From contig JAGBAA010000096.1 of NCBI GenBank assembly GCA_017939795.1, positions 1 through 55,345 on the forward strand: a stretch of 55,345 nucleotides of DNA. Direction: 5' to 3'. A program made the position numbers and the translations under genes. Origin of the DNA: Thermoguttaceae bacterium. GTDB lineage: Bacteria > Planctomycetota > Planctomycetia > Pirellulales > Thermoguttaceae. Below, piece after piece: positions 1 to 8,509 of this stretch. The notes beneath the pieces were generated by a model. The model ran no database searches. It was not told the origin of the DNA and saw only the letters and a program-made list of their open reading frames with translations. Position 1 is the first letter of the stretch. Every line of letters begins with the position of its first letter.

Positions 1-7
1 CCGTATT

Positions 8-81
8 GCCCTGATAGCTCAGTTGGTTAGAGCGGTTGACTGTTAATCAATAGGTCCAAGGTTCAAGTCCTTGTTGGGGCG
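8..81 (+). tRNA. tRNA-Asn (anticodon GTT), copy 1
   Basis: The sequence folds as a full cloverleaf. The acceptor stem GCCCTGA pairs with TTGGGGC, the D stem is GCTC/GAGC, the anticodon stem GTTGA/TCAAT encloses loop CTGTTAA with anticodon GTT, and the T stem is CAAGG/CCTTG with loop TTCAAGT. The discriminator is G at 81. The 3' CCA is not encoded. An identical copy follows exactly 120 bp downstream. Confidence 0.97.
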
Positions 82-127
82 CTAAGTTTCGGCTTTGCCG
101 GGGCTGATTTTTTGAAAAACACATTTT

Positions 128-201
128 GCCCTGATAGCTCAGTTGGTTAGAGCGGTTGACTGTTAATCAATAGGTCCAAGGTTCAAGTCCTTGTTGGGGC
201 G
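128..201 (+). tRNA. tRNA-Asn (anticodon GTT), copy 2
   Basis: Base-for-base copy of the tRNA-Asn at 8-81, at a 120-bp period, with the same lack of an encoded CCA. The two flanks differ, so the duplication does not extend far outside the tRNA. A strong intrinsic terminator starts 6 bases after this copy, which suggests that the two are cotranscribed and end together. Confidence 0.97.
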
Positions 202-206
202 CTTTT

Positions 207-235
207 AAGCCGTCGAGAGACGGCTTTTTCTTTTT
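207..235 (+). terminator. Intrinsic terminator after the tRNA-Asn pair
   Basis: AAGCCGTC (207-214) pairs perfectly with GACGGCTT (219-226) around a GAGA tetraloop and runs into a T-rich tract to 235. Confidence 0.9.
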
Positions 236-361
236 GTAGCGGTTGTTTTGATTGCTCTTTTGATTTTTTGTCTGCTTTTTTCAGATTCACCGTTTTATGC
301 CCTGTTCAAACTGGCCAGATATGGTAAAATGAAAAAAATATTGAATGTGGAGTACTGTATC

Positions 362-1981
362 ATGTGCCGATTCCGAATTTTATTCTTTTTGCTTTTTGCT
401 CTGGTTTCATTTTGGGAAGCCTGCGGAGAAGGTCTGGACCGGGGGGGACCCGTTTCCGGAAAGGCTCGCAGCGAACAGCAGATGGACCATGAGGAACGTC
501 TCCGGAGTCTATTTTATGAGCATGAACAGAAGCTCGAGAAACTGGCGGGTATTTGCGAAGCCAGAGGGTACGGAGAGCTGGCAGAAAAAGCACGTGCGCT
601 GACTCACATGCCGGAGTCAGGGGAGAAACTTTTCGCTCTCATTCTGCCTCCGGAGGTGCAGGATGCGGAGCTTGCCCAAATCGGATCCGCGAAAAAAAGT
701 TTACGTTCGTCCAAAGCGGGAAGCGGTGAAAAAAAGGAGAGGAGCGCAGCGAAAAAGACATTCAGCGAACAGTTTGGATCCCGGCTGCAGAAAGTGAAGC
801 TGGAGGCTTCCGATCACGGATTTCGACTTGCTCAGGATGCGATGGACGCGGGGCACACGGCGTTTGCGTTTGACCTTTTGATGAAAGTGCTTGCGCTGAA
901 TCCGGATCATCCAGCCGCCAGGAAACTGCTTGGATACGAACTTCATGAAGGGTACTGGCTCTCTCCTTTTGAGGTCCGCCAGGCCCGCACGAAAATCTAC
1001 CATCCGCGGTACGGCTGGATCCCGCGTAAGGGAGCGGAACGCTACGAACAGGGAGAGCGGTTCGTGAACGGCCGATGGATCTCCGAGGAAGAAGATGCCC
1101 GGATCCACCGCGACATCGAAAGAGGCTGGACGGTCGAGACGCCGCATTTCACGGTCGTGACGAACCACAGTCTGCCGGCGGCAGTGAAGATCGGTGAGCA
1201 GGTCGAAGTTCTTTACCGGGTCTGGAAACAGCTTTTTCTGCGGTACTTCGCGACGGATGCGCAAATGAAGGCACTTTTTGCAGGAAAGCCGTCTTCCGGA
1301 GGCGCGGCACAGGGAATGGGGGCCGGGACGGGCGGAAAGCACCGGATCGTGTTTTTCCGCAATCGAAAGGAGTACGTGGACTACCTCGCGCCGCGTTATC
1401 CGTCGGTCGCCAATTCGTGCGGATTTTACGTCATCGAAGACCGGACGAGCTACTTTTTTGCCGGAGAGGAGTTTGACCGCGCAACGATGCTTCACGAAGT
1501 GACGCACCAGCTTTTCAGCGAACTGCGCCGGACTTCTCCCCAGATCACCGAACGTCCGAATTTCTGGATGGTCGAGGGGATCGCGATCCACATGGAATCG
1601 CTGCACGATGAGGGACGGTATCATGTCGTCGGCGGTTTCGATACGCAGAGACTTCTTGCGGCACGGATCCGATTCGTGAAGGATGGATTTTACGTTCCGC
1701 TCCGGGAGCTGTGCGCCATGAACACGCAGGAATTCCAGACGCATCCGCAGATGGTGCGTCTTTACTCGCAGTCGGCTGGTCTGATGCAGTTCCTTCTGCA
1801 TTCGTCTGATGGACGCTACCGGGACGCGGTCGCCGACATTTTGCGGGAGATCTATTCCGGGCAGTCCGTGATGAATACGCTTCCCAAACATCTTGGACGT
1901 TCATTTGAAGAACTGGATGAAGAGTACCGGGAGTTTATTTCCCGGAATGCGGAAGAGCTTTCGCAGTGGGAGATGGATTAG
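362..1981 (+). CDS. Secreted DUF1570-type protein with HExxH zinc-peptidase motif
   Basis: 539-residue exported protein, likely a zinc metallopeptidase-like enzyme of the DUF1570 type that is common in planctomycetes. The start at 362 is chosen because GGAG lies 9 bases upstream and the protein then opens with a basic-hydrophobic signal peptide (MCRFRILFFLLFALVSF). An ATG at 329 is the alternative, with a poorer ribosome binding site. The centre contains a TPR-like stretch (LNPDHPAARKLLGY) followed by a G-W-rich module ending in NGRWISEEE. The C-terminal third has HEVTH at about residues 378-382 and a Glu in WMVEGIAIHMES at about 405, which fits the HExxH...E pattern of gluzincins. Proteolysis has not been shown for this family, so the activity is inferred. 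It stands alone after the tRNA terminator. Confidence 0.8.
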   Translation: MCRFRILFFLLFALVSFWEACGEGLDRGGPVSGKARSEQQMDHEERLRSLFYEHEQKLEKLAGICEARGYGELAEKARALTHMPESGEKLFALILPPEVQDAELAQIGSAKKSLRSSKAGSGEKKERSAAKKTFSEQFGSRLQKVKLEASDHGFRLAQDAMDAGHTAFAFDLLMKVLALNPDHPAARKLLGYELHEGYWLSPFEVRQARTKIYHPRYGWIPRKGAERYEQGERFVNGRWISEEEDARIHRDIERGWTVETPHFTVVTNHSLPAAVKIGEQVEVLYRVWKQLFLRYFATDAQMKALFAGKPSSGGAAQGMGAGTGGKHRIVFFRNRKEYVDYLAPRYPSVANSCGFYVIEDRTSYFFAGEEFDRATMLHEVTHQLFSELRRTSPQITERPNFWMVEGIAIHMESLHDEGRYHVVGGFDTQRLLAARIRFVKDGFYVPLRELCAMNTQEFQTHPQMVRLYSQSAGLMQFLLHSSDGRYRDAVADILREIYSGQSVMNTLPKHLGRSFEELDEEYREFISRNAEELSQWEMD

Positions 1982-2056
1982 TTGGATCTCTGCCGGGCGG
2001 ATCCGTTCCGGTCGGGTTTGAGATGATTTTCAGTTTTCGATAAGGATCGGTTTTTT

Positions 2057-2581
2057 ATGAGTTCAGAAGCACAAAATGACGAGAAGGATTTCGTTCAGAT
2101 CCGGCACAAGGAGCCGATGGAGCTGAGTCACCCGCGTGAACTGGTCGTGGCGGTCCCGCCGATGCACAGCAACGTGAATCTCTCCCGTATCGTTCGGGCC
2201 GCCGGCTGCTGCGGGGTCCGGAAGATCATCTGCTGCGGAAATGCGAGCGTGAATGCCAAGATCGCGCGAGAGACGGGGATCGATCTTGAGATCGAGCAGC
2301 ATCGGACGCTTGCTCCGGAGCTTCTGCGGAAATGGAAGGCGAAAGGCTGGCGTGTCGTGGGGCTGGAGCAGACGAACGACTCGTATTGGCTGCACGAGTA
2401 CGCTTTTCCGGAAAAAACGCTTCTGGTCGTCGGAAACGAACGTCTCGGCATCGAGCCGGAGATCCTCCGCTGTCTGGATGATGTGGTGGAGATCCCGATG
2501 TACGGCCTGCCGTTTTCGCATAATGCCGCGACGGCGACAGCGATCGCGATGTACGAATACTGCCGCCAGTATCCGCGATAA
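2057..2581 (+). CDS. SpoU/TrmH-family RNA 2'-O-methyltransferase
   Basis: 174-residue SPOUT (SpoU/TrmH) methyltransferase, which transfers a methyl group from SAM to a ribose 2'-OH in tRNA or rRNA. All three family motifs are visible: motif 1 NLSRIVRAAG with the catalytic-type Arg (about residue 47), motif 2 LVVGNERLGI (about 129-138), and motif 3 VEIPMYGLPFSHNAATATA near the C terminus, which forms the trefoil-knot SAM site. There is no extra N-terminal RNA-binding domain, so it is a minimal TrmH/TrmL-size enzyme. AAGGAT precedes the ATG. The target nucleotide cannot be read from the sequence. It follows the DUF1570 gene after 75 bp. Confidence 0.9.
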   Translation: MSSEAQNDEKDFVQIRHKEPMELSHPRELVVAVPPMHSNVNLSRIVRAAGCCGVRKIICCGNASVNAKIARETGIDLEIEQHRTLAPELLRKWKAKGWRVVGLEQTNDSYWLHEYAFPEKTLLVVGNERLGIEPEILRCLDDVVEIPMYGLPFSHNAATATAIAMYEYCRQYPR

Positions 2582-2778
2582 TAGGAATCGTAGCGGTCGG
2601 ATGTTTCGTTTCGTTTAAATCAGTTGGTGCGTTAAATAGTCCTGTGCCGACGCAGAAAAAATTTTTGAATTAATTCCCAAAGGCTTCCGATAGTCGAAAA
2701 AGAGTTTTGTTTTTTGCTGTGAAAAAGAAGGTATTCCGGAAGATATTTTCTTTTTCATGCGGGATTGAGCAGGTCAAC

Positions 2779-3063
2779 ATGGAAAGAGTCATTTATCGTG
2801 TCGTTACGAAAGATGCGCAGGGGCGGATCCGGACTCGGGATTTTGAATCATTGGATCAGATCGGAGCGCTTTATCATCAGATTGGGAATGACACGAGCAG
2901 TACCGTTAAGGAATTGCGCGGCCTGCCTCTTTTTCGTGGTCTGATCGGACCGATGCAGGAGGGGCAGATCGTACGGTATGAGACCCCGGAAGTTTTTGAA
3001 CAGCTGACGCAGGATTGGTATACTGCGGTTCCGGTCACCAAAGGGCGCGGGATGGCGATTTGA
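2779..3063 (+). CDS. Hypothetical small protein, 94 residues
   Basis: Not recognised. The start at 2779 (MERVIYRVVTKDAQG) is preferred because the region upstream in the same frame is Lys/Phe-rich and unlike coding sequence; an ATG at 2707 would add 24 residues. The predicted protein is soluble with no signal peptide or membrane segment, alternating hydrophobic/charged segments and a mildly basic C terminus. The ribosome binding site is weak (AGG). It lies alone between the methyltransferase and the RND gene, and a promoter for the latter starts about 110 bp beyond its stop. Confidence 0.5.
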   Translation: MERVIYRVVTKDAQGRIRTRDFESLDQIGALYHQIGNDTSSTVKELRGLPLFRGLIGPMQEGQIVRYETPEVFEQLTQDWYTAVPVTKGRGMAI

Positions 3064-3176
3064 GCCTCTTCCGTTTGCCGAAAAGTCTCGGTTCTATCCG
3101 AAAAATCGAAACTGCATGGCGGTCCGTACAGTTTCGACTTTTTGTTTTTTCTTGCTTTTTTTCTTTTAAAGAACGC

Positions 3177-3205
3177 TTGACGCCGACGGAATTTTTTGCT
3201 AAAAT
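3177..3205 (+). promoter_or_regulatory. Sigma-70 promoter for the RND transporter gene
   Basis: TTGACG (3177-3182) and TAAAAT (3200-3205) are separated by 17 bp. This is the clearest example in the window of the TAAAAT -10 box, and it leaves a leader of about 75 nt before the ATG at 3286. Confidence 0.75.
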
Positions 3206-3285
3206 AGGGAGCGTATTTTCAGGGAACTCCCCCACCTGAACGGATATTTTGGAAACAATCCTGCCTTTAAAAAACGAAAAAGACG

Positions 3286-6200
3286 ATGGATTTTATTCGG
3301 TTTTCTATCGAGAACCCGGTCAAAATTGCAGTCGGCATCATTTTGACGCTGGTTTTCGGGGTCATCGCGCTGGATCAGATCCCTATCCAGCTTACGCCGG
3401 ACGTGGACCGGCCTACGATCACGGTTTCGACAAGCTGGTCTGGACGCAGTCCGGAAGAAGTCGAAGAGTCAATTATTCTGGAACAGGAAGAAAAGCTGAA
3501 GTCGATCCAGGGACTCTGGAAAATGACGTCAACGGCACGTCTCGGGCGAAGCTACATCAAGCTGGAATTTAACGTCGGGACGGACAAGGCGCGTGCGCTT
3601 CAGGAAGTGGCGAACTCCCTGGACGAAGTGAAGAGCTATCCGGAAAACGTGGACCGGCCGGTCATTCGAATGCAGGACTCTGCGGGAGATGAAGCGGTGG
3701 TCTACATGCTCCTGACTGCAGAGGATACGTCGTTTGAGGTCGCGGAGATCTACGATTTTGCCGACAGGTACATCAAACCGCCGTTTGAGCGGATCATGGG
3801 CGTTTCGGAGGTGGATATTCGCGGCGGACGCGAACATGAGCTTCACGTTCGTTTCGATCCGTACAAGCTGGCGCAGCACGAGATCAGTCCGGTGGAACTC
3901 CTCAGGGCGCTCCAGTCGGACAACGTGAACGAATCAGCGGGCGATATGCCGGGAGGACGTCTGGACTATCGGTATCGAATTTTGGGACAGTACCGTTCTC
4001 TGGATCCGATCCTCAAGACGGTCATCAAGCGCGACGTGAACGGTGTGCCGATCCGTGTGGAAGATGTCGCGGTCCCGGAGCTGGTTCTGGAAAAGATGAT
4101 CCATTTCAATCAGAGCAAAGGCCAGACCTCCATGTCGGTTTTTGTGAAGCGGGAGACCGGGTCCAACGTGCTTGACATTGTGGAACAGGTGAAGCAGCGG
4201 GTCGATGAAATGAACGCGCCGGGCGGGATGCTCAAGCGGTTCCATCATGACCGATATGGTCTGAAACTGCACGTGACGTATGAGGATGCCAACTACATCA
4301 AGCTCTCGATCGCGAACGTGCTGAACAGTCTGTACACCGGCGGTTTCCTGGCGATCATGTGTCTGCTGATCTTTCTGCGCAGTGTCCGTCCGACGTTCAT
4401 CATCGCCATCGCGATCCCGATCTCCGTCATTGGTACGTTTGTCGTCATGTACATGGCGGGACGCAATCTGAACGTCATCTCGCTGGCGGGGCTGAGTTTC
4501 GCGACCGGTATGGTCGTGGACAATGCGATCGTCGTGTTGGAAAATACGGACCGTCATCTCGCGAACGGCGAGCCGCTTCTTCGGGCTGCGTACAATGCGG
4601 TACGGGAAGTGTGGGGCGCGATCCTTTCTTCTACGCTCACGACGATCGGCGTGTTTGCCCCGATCCTGACGATCCAGGAAGAAGCTGGTCAGCTCTTCTA
4701 CGATCTTGCGCTGGCGATCTGCTCGTCGGTCGGTCTGTCGCTCATCGTGGCGGTCACGATCATTCCGTGCTGCTGTTCGCGATTCATGAAAGTCCACGTG
4801 GAATCGACCGGCTGGAAGGCGAAGGCTCTTGATTTCTTCGGGCTTGTTTCGTTTTTCGGGTGGGTAAACGATAAATTCTCGGACTTCATCTACATGCTGA
4901 CGGCCCGGAATCTTGCGGGTGTCTGGTCGCGTCTCGTCATCGTTTCCGCCATTACGGCCGCCTCGCTTGCGCTGAGTGTCATTCTCATGCCGCCGGCGAG
5001 CTATCTTCCGAACGGAAACAAAAACTTCACGTTCGGCCGTCTTATCGTGCCGCCGAGTTACTCGATGATGCAGAGCTACACGATCGGGAAACGCATTGAA
5101 GATTACGTCCGTCCGTTCTGGGAAACGAAGAGTCCGGAGGAACTTCAGAAGTACCTGAAAGACCACAACATCCAGCTTCAGGACTTCCAGACCGGGAAAC
5201 CGCTGACGAATGTGCCGAATCTGCGCGACTTCTTTTTCGTGGTGGCGAACAACTCGGTCTTCATGATCGGGACGAGTGCGGATAATGAGAACGTGAAGCC
5301 GGTGGCGACGATCTTCTCCAACGCGATGCGCGAGATCCCGGGAGCGACCGGTGTCGCACGGCAGGCCTCCATTTTCGGAAAGACCGGCGGCGGATCGAAT
5401 GCCGTCACGATCGAAATGTTCGGCGACGAACTGGAGAGACTCCGCGTGAGTGCGACGGCTCTGGAAGCGCGAATGCAGAAGATCTTCTCGAAATTCGCAG
5501 TCACCGCCTCTCCGCAGAACTTTAATGAAGCGGGACCGGAGATCCGGCTGAATGTGGATCAGCTTCGGGCAAAAGACCTGGGGTTGAGCATCAACGATCT
5601 GGCCGTCGCGAGCCGTGCGCTGATCGACGGGGCGTATGTGGGGGACTTCAACTATGAAGGGATCAACATCGACCTGATTTTGATCCGCGACCCGCGCGTG
5701 CATCTGGATCCCGCGACGTTCCGGGACCTTCCGATCTCAGTCGTGGATGAAAACGGAAACCGTTCCATCATTCCGATCAGTCAGGTCGTAGAGGAACAGC
5801 TGACGGACTCCACGCAGCAGATCCAGCGGATCGAGCAGCAGCGTTCCATCACGCTGACCGTCAGTCCGCCGCCGACCATGGCACTGGAAGAGGCGGAGCA
5901 GATCATCACGGATGAGATCGAAGATGCACGGGCTGCCGGCGAGATCCTTCCCGGGATCCACTACCGTTACTCTGGCAGTTCCGACCGGCTTTCGCAGGTC
6001 CGTACGGCATTGATGGGAGAGTGGACCGGGTGGAATCTGGAGTCCATCAAAAGCGTGTTTTTGAGCCGATTTTTCATCGCGCTTCTGATCACGTACCTTT
6101 TGATGTCTGCACTTTTCGAAAACTTCATTTATCCGCTCGTGATCCTGTTCACCGTGCCTCTGGCATCCGTCGGCGGATTCATTGGGCTGCACTGGCTCCG

Positions 6201-6684
6201 GATGACGGATCCGAGTCAGTCGCTGGATGTGCTGACGATGCTCGGTTTCGTGATCCTGATCGGTATCGTGGTGAATAATGCGATCCTTCTGGTCTACCAG
6301 GCCCTCAACTACATGCAGGGGTTCGGCGAGAGTGAAGAGGAGCGCATCGAGCCGATGGAACCGCGCATGGCGATCCGAATGTCGGTCCGAACGCGAATCC
6401 GTCCGATCTTCATGACGACCGGAACGAGCATCGCGGGGATGATGCCGATGGTGCTGGCGACGGAATCCGGAAGCGAACTGTATCGCGGACTGGGAGCCGT
6501 CGTGTTGGGCGGTCTGTCGTTCGCGACGATCTTCACGCTGGTGGTCGTCCCGCTGCTTTTCAGTCTCGTCATCGACGTCATTGGTGCACCGAAGCCGATC
6601 GACATTGATGCGCAGCCTGAGACAAAAGAGGAGCCGGAAACCGGGAATGGGCCGGAGATGAACGTCGAAGTTCAGCCTGCATGA
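3286..6684 (+). CDS. RND-superfamily efflux transporter (HAE/AcrB type), inner-membrane subunit
   Basis: 1132-residue inner-membrane pump of the hydrophobe/amphiphile efflux RND family, which exports drugs or lipophilic compounds using the proton gradient. The protein opens with the classic N terminus (MDFIRFSIENPVKIAVGIIL, then DQIPIQLTPDVDRPTITV). It has two repeats of one plus five membrane helices with two large periplasmic loops. In the first repeat the helix-4 motif is GMVVDNAIVVLEN (D412, N413); in the second, GIVVNNAILLVYQ (N997, N998) replaces the Lys of AcrB, as in SwrC-like members. No membrane-fusion or outer-membrane partner gene is adjacent, so it is an orphan subunit here. The C terminus is an acidic tail. 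Substrate unknown. Confidence 0.9.
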   Translation: MDFIRFSIENPVKIAVGIILTLVFGVIALDQIPIQLTPDVDRPTITVSTSWSGRSPEEVEESIILEQEEKLKSIQGLWKMTSTARLGRSYIKLEFNVGTDKARALQEVANSLDEVKSYPENVDRPVIRMQDSAGDEAVVYMLLTAEDTSFEVAEIYDFADRYIKPPFERIMGVSEVDIRGGREHELHVRFDPYKLAQHEISPVELLRALQSDNVNESAGDMPGGRLDYRYRILGQYRSLDPILKTVIKRDVNGVPIRVEDVAVPELVLEKMIHFNQSKGQTSMSVFVKRETGSNVLDIVEQVKQRVDEMNAPGGMLKRFHHDRYGLKLHVTYEDANYIKLSIANVLNSLYTGGFLAIMCLLIFLRSVRPTFIIAIAIPISVIGTFVVMYMAGRNLNVISLAGLSFATGMVVDNAIVVLENTDRHLANGEPLLRAAYNAVREVWGAILSSTLTTIGVFAPILTIQEEAGQLFYDLALAICSSVGLSLIVAVTIIPCCCSRFMKVHVESTGWKAKALDFFGLVSFFGWVNDKFSDFIYMLTARNLAGVWSRLVIVSAITAASLALSVILMPPASYLPNGNKNFTFGRLIVPPSYSMMQSYTIGKRIEDYVRPFWETKSPEELQKYLKDHNIQLQDFQTGKPLTNVPNLRDFFFVVANNSVFMIGTSADNENVKPVATIFSNAMREIPGATGVARQASIFGKTGGGSNAVTIEMFGDELERLRVSATALEARMQKIFSKFAVTASPQNFNEAGPEIRLNVDQLRAKDLGLSINDLAVASRALIDGAYVGDFNYEGINIDLILIRDPRVHLDPATFRDLPISVVDENGNRSIIPISQVVEEQLTDSTQQIQRIEQQRSITLTVSPPPTMALEEAEQIITDEIEDARAAGEILPGIHYRYSGSSDRLSQVRTALMGEWTGWNLESIKSVFLSRFFIALLITYLLMSALFENFIYPLVILFTVPLASVGGFIGLHWLRMTDPSQSLDVLTMLGFVILIGIVVNNAILLVYQALNYMQGFGESEEERIEPMEPRMAIRMSVRTRIRPIFMTTGTSIAGMMPMVLATESGSELYRGLGAVVLGGLSFATIFTLVVVPLLFSLVIDVIGAPKPIDIDAQPETKEEPETGNGPEMNVEVQPA

Positions 6685-6717
6685 GAAGGCAGGTTTGAAA
6701 AAAGAGTCTGAAAAAGA

Positions 6718-6749
6718 AGGGCATCTCCCCGTCGGAGTGCCCTTTTTTT
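6718..6749. terminator. Bidirectional terminator between convergent genes
   Basis: AGGGCA plus CTCC (6718-6728) pairs with GGAG plus TGCCCT (6734-6743), followed by a T run on the plus strand and preceded by an A run that gives U's on the minus strand. It separates the RND gene from the convergent thioesterase gene. Confidence 0.85.
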
Positions 6750-6761
6750 AGAGAAAATACT

Positions 6762-7190
6762 TCATTTTTTTGCCGACATATGGTACGGACAGTCCGGATC
6801 GAGGTGCGGAAGGAGCTTCTCGCGGATCGATTCGGGGATCGGGACCGTACGCTGATTCTGAAGGTCGAAATAAACCATCGCGGCGCCTCCGAGTGCTGCG
6901 CAGGTGCCGTCTTTCAGGTAAACGCCGTGCGCGGCGTGGAGCGACGATTTTCCGAGGTGCGAGATCCACGTTCGGATCTCGACTTCACGCTCCGAAAACT
7001 GGATCGGGGCGCGGTAATCGATCTCGATCCGGACGAGGAGAAGATTCCAGTCCTCTTTCGTCATTTGGGGGTTAAACATCTCGAAGATCTCATTGCGAGC
7101 CTCCTCGAACCACTGTGCCGAGGCGAGATGATGGCAGTGTCCGACCATGTCGGTGTCGAAAATTCGAAGCTGAACCGTATGCGCCAGCAT
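6762..7190 (-). CDS. Hot-dog fold acyl-CoA thioesterase (4HBT/YbgC-like)
   Basis: 142-residue hot-dog thioesterase expected to hydrolyse short or medium acyl-CoA. The N-terminal motif FDTDMVGHCHHLASAQWFEE matches the 4HBT pattern (F-x-D-T-D-x-x-G-H), with the catalytic Asp in DTD. The remainder follows the family: a beta strand IEIDYRAPIQFSEREVEI and VYLKDGTCAALGGAAMVYFD. The start at 7190 is chosen for its position just before the conserved fold and the AAAGGA ribosome binding site 8-10 bases upstream. An open frame continues upstream but is antisense to the next gene and lacks family similarity. It is the last gene of a minus-strand run that starts at 8291. Confidence 0.87.
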   Translation of the reverse strand: MLAHTVQLRIFDTDMVGHCHHLASAQWFEEARNEIFEMFNPQMTKEDWNLLLVRIEIDYRAPIQFSEREVEIRTWISHLGKSSLHAAHGVYLKDGTCAALGGAAMVYFDLQNQRTVPIPESIREKLLPHLDPDCPYHMSAKK

Positions 7191-7224
7191 GATTTTGTGT
7201 CCTTTCCTGATTTTTTTTGGAAAC

Positions 7225-7770
7225 TTATTTTGCGGGGCGGGCGGGGCTCGCGGATCGCACGGGAACTGGAGCCGGAGCGTCTGTTTTCGGCGGCAGCTCC
7301 CGATTTTTTTCCAGAATGTATTTTCCGACGATCTGAGCGATATTGCCCGGGTGGATCGTGTTGATCTCATAAAGAGCTTCGTTTTTCCCGTTCGTGACTT
7401 TTCCGCGGGCCTGATCGTGTGCCGAGAACGTCTCGGGAAGATGTGTGCGTTTCGGGTCTCCGTACAGTATCCTGGGATCCGAACAGATGAGCCGGACCGT
7501 CCCGTCTTCTTCATGGACCAGGTCGACCTTTTCGAGAAGAAGCGCGTCCATTTTTCCTTCGGCATCCAGGATCCGGACGGTCATCGTGGGGCGTTTGTCG
7601 GTCGGGACGTAGAGGAGCCCCTCGTGATCCGTTTTTTCAAAAGTCCACGTGAATTCGAGAAAAACCTGCGCCTGTGTTTGGGGAACCGAAAGCATCTGGA
7701 TCCCGAACAGGAACGCGAGGAAGAAGAGAAACAGACGAGGCCGAAATGATGGAATGCGGGCGGATTTCAT
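7225..7770 (-). CDS. Secreted protein of unknown function, paralogue of the upstream gene
   Basis: 181 residues with an N-terminal signal peptide (hydrophobic FLFFLAFLFGIQML, likely cleaved after the Ala in TQAQ), hence periplasmic or exported. No known domain was recognised. It aligns along its length with the 174-residue product of the gene just upstream: VFLEFTW versus IFLEFVW, then LLYVP versus LLMVP, VRILDAEGKM versus VRFLDEEEKM, and a C-terminal GKY motif. The ATG overlaps the upstream stop (ATGA at 7767-7770), so translation is probably coupled. The C-terminal tail is rich in Pro and Ala. Confidence 0.7.
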   Translation of the reverse strand: MKSARIPSFRPRLFLFFLAFLFGIQMLSVPQTQAQVFLEFTWTFEKTDHEGLLYVPTDKRPTMTVRILDAEGKMDALLLEKVDLVHEEDGTVRLICSDPRILYGDPKRTHLPETFSAHDQARGKVTNGKNEALYEINTIHPGNIAQIVGKYILEKNRELPPKTDAPAPVPVRSASPARPAK

Positions 7771-8291
7771 CGGGTTTCTCCTTTTTCCGGTACACGGTAT
7801 TTACCCAGGATCTTTTCTTCGTCATCCGGCAGAACGGGCGCGATGATGCACGGAGCCAGCCGACCGTTCAGATCCACCGCCCCCCGGCGTCCCTGAATGA
7901 AAAGGAGATCGGGGACTTCCTCTACAGTTTCCGGCAGGCCGAAAAGGACCTTGGGTTCGGAACATTGAAGCGTCAGACCGGAGGAACTTTGGTCTTCATC
8001 CGGTGCCGCAAGAAATTCCCCCCGGGCAGCGGTCAGTCCGGTCATCTTTTCTTCTTCATCCAGAAATCGGACCAGGAGCATGGGGACTTTTTTGGGCGGG
8101 ACCATCAGAAGGGCTTCCCGAATGCGGTTTTCCTGCATCCAGACAAATTCGAGAAAGATCGTTTCACGGGATCCCGCGTTTTGACTGACCGTTTCCGTGC
8201 TTTCATTTCCGAAGAGCAGAAGCGGAGCCGTTCCGGCAGTCAGGTTTGAAAAAACGGCAAACAGAATGAAAAAGCGGATAATGGATCGCAT
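7767..8291 (-). CDS. Secreted protein of unknown function, first of a paralogous pair
   Basis: 174 residues with a signal peptide (MRSIIRFFILFAVFSNLTAG). It shares a core with the protein encoded immediately downstream (IFLEFVWMQENRIREALLMV, LVRFLDEEEKM, KILGKYRV). The core is rich in beta-type residues and contains no obvious catalytic motif or lipobox. The stop overlaps the next start by 4 bp. A promoter probably lies in the AT-rich 8330-8420 region but cannot be fixed. Function unknown; the tandem duplication suggests two partners or subunits with different specificities. Confidence 0.7.
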   Translation of the reverse strand: MRSIIRFFILFAVFSNLTAGTAPLLLFGNESTETVSQNAGSRETIFLEFVWMQENRIREALLMVPPKKVPMLLVRFLDEEEKMTGLTAARGEFLAAPDEDQSSSGLTLQCSEPKVLFGLPETVEEVPDLLFIQGRRGAVDLNGRLAPCIIAPVLPDDEEKILGKYRVPEKGETR

Positions 8292-8444
8292 GGTTTCCGT
8301 TCCTGAGCAAAGCGTGAGGCGGACAATATGGTAAAGTATAGCGAAATTTTTCCAAAAACACAGGGGGGAAGGGACTCGAAATGGGAAAAAAGGGGTAATT
8401 TTTCTCTAAAAAACGTCGATTGCCGTTTTTTTTTATCGGAATTA

Positions 8445-8453
8445 TGCTATAAT
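8445..8453 (+). promoter_or_regulatory. Extended -10 promoter for kdsC
   Basis: TGCTATAAT (8445-8453) is an extended -10 element. The -35 region is poor (a T-rich GTTTTT 17 bp upstream). The leader to the ATG at 8510 is about 50 nt and carries a strong AAGGAG ribosome binding site. Confidence 0.55.
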
Positions 8454-8509
8454 TGAAGCGGATAGTGTAAGTTTTCAGAAAAACACGGAGACATTTTAAG
8501 GAGTTTTTT

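Noticed and set aside
248..361. N-terminal extension of the DUF1570-type gene
   Set aside because: The extension runs into the terminator region and lacks a ribosome binding site; the signal peptide starts at 362.
7191..7565. N-terminal extension of the thioesterase
   Set aside because: These 125 codons are antisense-like, Arg/Ser-rich and overlap the neighbouring secreted protein; the hot-dog fold starts at 7190.
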